In this document: one piece after another, positions 12,855 to 15,665 of the stretch | Numbering within the stretch: position 1 is the stretch's first letter | How the letters are laid out: each line of letters starts with the position of its first letter | Assembly (NCBI GenBank): GCA_020629335.1 | Contig: JAHDDN010000090.1 | Location: 1-15,665, forward strand | Direction of reading: 5' to 3' | Origin: Chitinophagales bacterium | GTDB taxonomy: Bacteria; Bacteroidota; Bacteroidia; Chitinophagales; UBA2359 | DNA length: 15,665 bases | Program-made: the position numbers and the translations under genes | Notes under the pieces: model-generated | Told to the model about the DNA's origin: nothing | The model's database searches: none | Seen by the model: only the letters and a program-made list of their open reading frames with translations

Positions 12855-15092
12855 ATGAAAAATATTTTAAACTACAGCATAGCAAATTTTTGTCTAACAC
12901 ATTTTCTCTCAATCTTGCTTATAGGCGTCATTTTGGTTACTTCCAATTTGAGTGCTCAGTTTGACTTAAATCCTGAGTTTCAAATTAATGTGACTCAAGA
13001 TGGTAGTACATTATCATACCCTTGGGCTGGTGGATTAAATGCTCCCCAATTCTCTCAATTTGATCTCAATAATGATGGCTTAGAAGATCTTTTTGTGTTT
13101 GAAAGAGTCAGTAATAAAATCCTCATTTTTATCAATCAAAACACTGGCGAACCGAATTATGAATTTAGCCCAAATATAGCCGCCCAATTTCCTGTCTTAA
13201 GAGGATGGGCTTTGATACGTGATTTTAATTGTGATGGAGTGCCCGATATTTTTACTGGCAGAAAACACGAAGGCAAAGAAGGCATCGCACTCTATAGCGG
13301 TACCTATAGCGGAAGCAGCTTGAGTTTTAGCTTGATAAGCCCACAATTAACCAAGGAAGATAACTACCCCATTGGAGTTGCCTTGACAGATATTCCCGCA
13401 GTGGATGATATTGATGGCGATGGCGATTTAGATATATTGACCTTCCAAGAATTGATAGGTGGTTTTGTGGAATATTATAATAATGGAAGTGGCTGTGAAG
13501 AGCCTGCTTTTACTTTAGAAGATGAATGTTGGGGAAAATTCTATGAAAGAGGAATTTACAAATCAGTCAAATTAGATACGACTTGCGATGGAAGTGGTTT
13601 TAAACCGCTTGATGATAGAGACAATGAAGTACACCCAGGCTCTACCCTACTCACATTAGATATGGATAATGATGGAGACAAAGAGTTAGTATTGGGAGAT
13701 ATCAGTTTTGATAATTTAGTACACCTAACTAATGGAGGCACCCCAACAGATGCTTTTATTACTGCTCAAGATACCATATTCCCCTATTATGATGTGCATA
13801 CTGAAATACAATCTTATCCTGCTGCCTTCGGTGTAGATGTGAATAATGATGGATTGACAGACATATTGACGTCTCCTAATAGCGCTGCACTCCACGAAGC
13901 AATCGATTGTGTATGGTATTATGAAAATACGGGTAGTGCAGAAAATCCTAACTATAATTTTACTCAATCAGATTACTTAGTGGAAGACATGATAGATGTA
14001 GGACGATTCGCTCAACCTACTTTCTTTGATTATAATAGCGATGGACTAATAGATTTAATAGTGGGTGGTGCTGGACATGCTTCTTCTACTGAGGAACCTA
14101 CTGGCTTATTCCTATATGAAAACACAGGCACGAATGACACCCCCTCTTACCAATTAATAACAGATGATTATATGGGCCTTAAAGGGATGCTGGGTTTAGT
14201 TGCTCCACTACGCCCTGCCTTTGGTGATCTAAATGGGGATGGAGCTGCCGATATGCTATTAGGAATCGGAGATACCGAATTTAATGGGCAAGTGATTTAT
14301 TTTGAAAATTCATCCGCTCCTGGAGAATTGCCTATGTATAACTTCTCTGCTACAGGTTTACAAGTATTTGAGGATGTCGGACAAAACAGTAGCCCTCAAA
14401 TTGTTGATGTGGATAGAGATGGAAAAAATGATGTTTTAATCGGACAAAAGAATGTAGGCTTCATCGTCTATTACCGAAATATAACTGAAAATGGAAATGT
14501 CGAGTTTGAACTCATCAACGAACAATGGGGAAATGTAGACTTGCGTACTGATGGGCAACCAGATGGTTACTCAGCTCCTTTCCTAACAGAATTAGACGAA
14601 GAAGACAAATGGTACTTAATAACAGGATCAAGGGATGGACGACTATTCATTTATGAAGGCATAGAAGATAGTATAGAAACAGGTAGCTTTAGCCTGCTAG
14701 GAGCAAAAGAAGTAGGACAAGGAGAAAGAACCTGCCCAACATTAGCTCAATTAGATAATGATCCAGAAATGGAAATCGCTATTGGTACCGCTACTGGTGG
14801 CATCGCTTTATACGAAATAACAGCACTTCATGCAGTAGCCAATGATAATATTACTACTCAAATCTCGCTGGAAATATACCCCAATCCAAGCAGTGATCAA
14901 TTATTCATCGATTGCCCAATAGATGAGTCAGCAGCTAATATTCGAGTTTTTGACCTTTCTGGAAAACAGTGGATCAACGCCAATTGGACCACTCAACAAG
15001 CTATAAATGTAAAAAATTTGGAGTCTGGGGTGTACTTTCTTCAAATTCTAACAAAAGGACAAACAATTACTCGTAAATTTGTAGTACAATAA
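12855..15092 (+). CDS. T9SS-secreted FG-GAP/VCBS-repeat protein
   Basis: The 745-aa precursor has a long Sec signal peptide (residues 1-34, cleavage after LSA), a beta-propeller-type body with about eight or nine FG-GAP/VCBS blades, and a type A T9SS sorting domain at 674-745 (IYPNPSSDQLFI ... TRKFVVQ). The blades show calcium-binding DxDxDG loops: DLNNDGLED at 70-78, DFNCDGVPD at 123-131, then DIDGDGDLD, DMDNDGDKE, DVNNDGLTD, DYNSDGLID, DLNGDGAAD, DVDRDGKND and a degenerate QLDNDPEME. Such proteins fold like integrin-alpha propellers and are exported by the T9SS to the surface or medium. No catalytic domain is visible, so adhesion or carbohydrate/protein binding is the likeliest role (inference). 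dcd follows 36 bp downstream on the same strand, probably by chance. Its promoter must lie in or beside palindromic copy B. Confidence 0.92.
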   Translation: MKNILNYSIANFCLTHFLSILLIGVILVTSNLSAQFDLNPEFQINVTQDGSTLSYPWAGGLNAPQFSQFDLNNDGLEDLFVFERVSNKILIFINQNTGEPNYEFSPNIAAQFPVLRGWALIRDFNCDGVPDIFTGRKHEGKEGIALYSGTYSGSSLSFSLISPQLTKEDNYPIGVALTDIPAVDDIDGDGDLDILTFQELIGGFVEYYNNGSGCEEPAFTLEDECWGKFYERGIYKSVKLDTTCDGSGFKPLDDRDNEVHPGSTLLTLDMDNDGDKELVLGDISFDNLVHLTNGGTPTDAFITAQDTIFPYYDVHTEIQSYPAAFGVDVNNDGLTDILTSPNSAALHEAIDCVWYYENTGSAENPNYNFTQSDYLVEDMIDVGRFAQPTFFDYNSDGLIDLIVGGAGHASSTEEPTGLFLYENTGTNDTPSYQLITDDYMGLKGMLGLVAPLRPAFGDLNGDGAADMLLGIGDTEFNGQVIYFENSSAPGELPMYNFSATGLQVFEDVGQNSSPQIVDVDRDGKNDVLIGQKNVGFIVYYRNITENGNVEFELINEQWGNVDLRTDGQPDGYSAPFLTELDEEDKWYLITGSRDGRLFIYEGIEDSIETGSFSLLGAKEVGQGERTCPTLAQLDNDPEMEIAIGTATGGIALYEITALHAVANDNITTQISLEIYPNPSSDQLFIDCPIDESAANIRVFDLSGKQWINANWTTQQAINVKNLESGVYFLQILTKGQTITRKFVVQ

Positions 15093-15128
15093 CATCCAAT
15101 TCTCTGAACGAACATATAATAATACCCC

Positions 15129-15665
15129 ATGGTTCTTACCGATCAACAAATTTTAAAAGAAATTGAAAGCGGCTCTATATTGATTGAGCCATTTAGAAAG
15201 AAATGCTTAGGAACCAACTCCTATGATGTACATCTTGGTCGTCACCTCGCCACTTATAAAGATCGAGTCTTAGACGCCAAAAAACATAATCAAGTAGAGT
15301 TTTTTGAAATCCCTGCTGACGGTTTTGTGATTGAACCAGGCACACTCTACTTAGGAGTAACAGAAGAATATACAGAAACTCATAAACATGTACCCTTCTT
15401 AGAAGGAAAATCAAGTGTAGGAAGACTAGGAATCGATATCCATGCCACGGCTGGGAAAGGAGATGTGGGATTTTGTAATACTTGGACCTTAGAAATTTCT
15501 TGCGTGCAGCCAGTCCGCATTTACTACGGAATGCCTGTAGGACAACTCATCTACTTTGCTATCGAAGGAGATGTTGCCCGATTCTACAATAAGAAAAGAG
15601 ACGCTAAATATGCTAAGCGCTCATTAAAACCAGTAGAGTCTATGTTGTGGAAAAATAAATTTTAG
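15129..15665 (+). CDS. dcd: dCTP deaminase
   Basis: The complete 178-aa enzyme, ending exactly at the window edge, converts dCTP to dUTP plus ammonia (or straight to dUMP in bifunctional forms) and so feeds thymidylate synthesis in the cytoplasm as a homotrimer. The signature LEGKSSVGRLGIDIHATAGK leads into GDVGFCNTWTLEISC. Ser95, Arg99, Ala108 and catalytic Glu122 fall at the same spacing as Ser111, Arg115, Ala124 and Glu138 of E. coli Dcd. Gln139 in GMPVGQLIYF lies in the nucleotide-binding strand. CLGTNSYDVHLG at 26-37 is the conserved N-terminal segment. Mono- versus bifunctional activity cannot be decided by eye. The ATG at 15129 has no Shine-Dalgarno. Start and length agree with Bacteroidota homologues. 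Confidence 0.95.
   Translation: MVLTDQQILKEIESGSILIEPFRKKCLGTNSYDVHLGRHLATYKDRVLDAKKHNQVEFFEIPADGFVIEPGTLYLGVTEEYTETHKHVPFLEGKSSVGRLGIDIHATAGKGDVGFCNTWTLEISCVQPVRIYYGMPVGQLIYFAIEGDVARFYNKKRDAKYAKRSLKPVESMLWKNKF

Overview
This AT-rich window comes from the main chromosome of a Bacteroidota bacterium, most likely in or near the Saprospiria/Chitinophagia/Flavobacteriia (lineage level is inference). The evidence is two proteins with type IX secretion (T9SS) C-terminal sorting domains, a TonB-dependent receptor with a carboxypeptidase-regulatory-like N-terminus, HmuY-like proteins, a lipoprotein with a Bacteroidota-type surface-export signal, start codons that mostly lack Shine-Dalgarno sequences, and a TTTG-N20-TACATTTG promoter of the Bacteroidota sigma type.

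Layout. 1-1334: an OB-fold lipoprotein (minus) with a clear terminator, a small double-CxxC zinc-ribbon protein (minus) and a PhnB-type VOC protein (plus). 1343-5871: a three-gene minus-strand operon, read from 5871 down: a T9SS-exported HmuY-like protein, a TonB receptor carrying a heme-receptor-like FRAP/His/NxNL region, and a second HmuY-like protein that is a surface lipoprotein. The two HmuY-like proteins are recognisable paralogues, so this looks like a heme (or related ligand) capture operon with one receptor and two differently anchored binding proteins. 5872-6500: a 629-bp gap holding two structured elements. 6501-7397: an OxyR-like LysR regulator that has lost both redox cysteines. 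7398-7792: a gap with little recognisable content. 7793-10208: a small orphan gene, prfB (RF2) with its programmed +1 frameshift and own promoter, and an unrecognised 279-aa protein. 10200-10620: an imperfect tandem repeat lying between two convergent genes and containing both stop codons. 10616-12652: an NhaC-family Na+/H+ antiporter with an extra N-terminal exported domain (minus). 12855-15092: a T9SS-secreted FG-GAP/VCBS-repeat protein (plus). 15129-15665: complete dCTP deaminase (plus).

The most unusual material is non-coding. Two ~160-bp near-perfect palindromic elements (6224-6381 and 12664-12823) share the same central hairpin and internal-loop words but have different terminal inverted repeats. 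A solitary 16-bp copy of one terminus lies upstream of the OxyR-like gene. A ~130-nt multistem element (5940-6071), a GC-rich REP-like hairpin inside the heme operon, and the alternating tandem repeat at 10.2-10.6 kb complete the set. No CRISPR array, tRNA, rRNA, transposase or prophage gene was seen.
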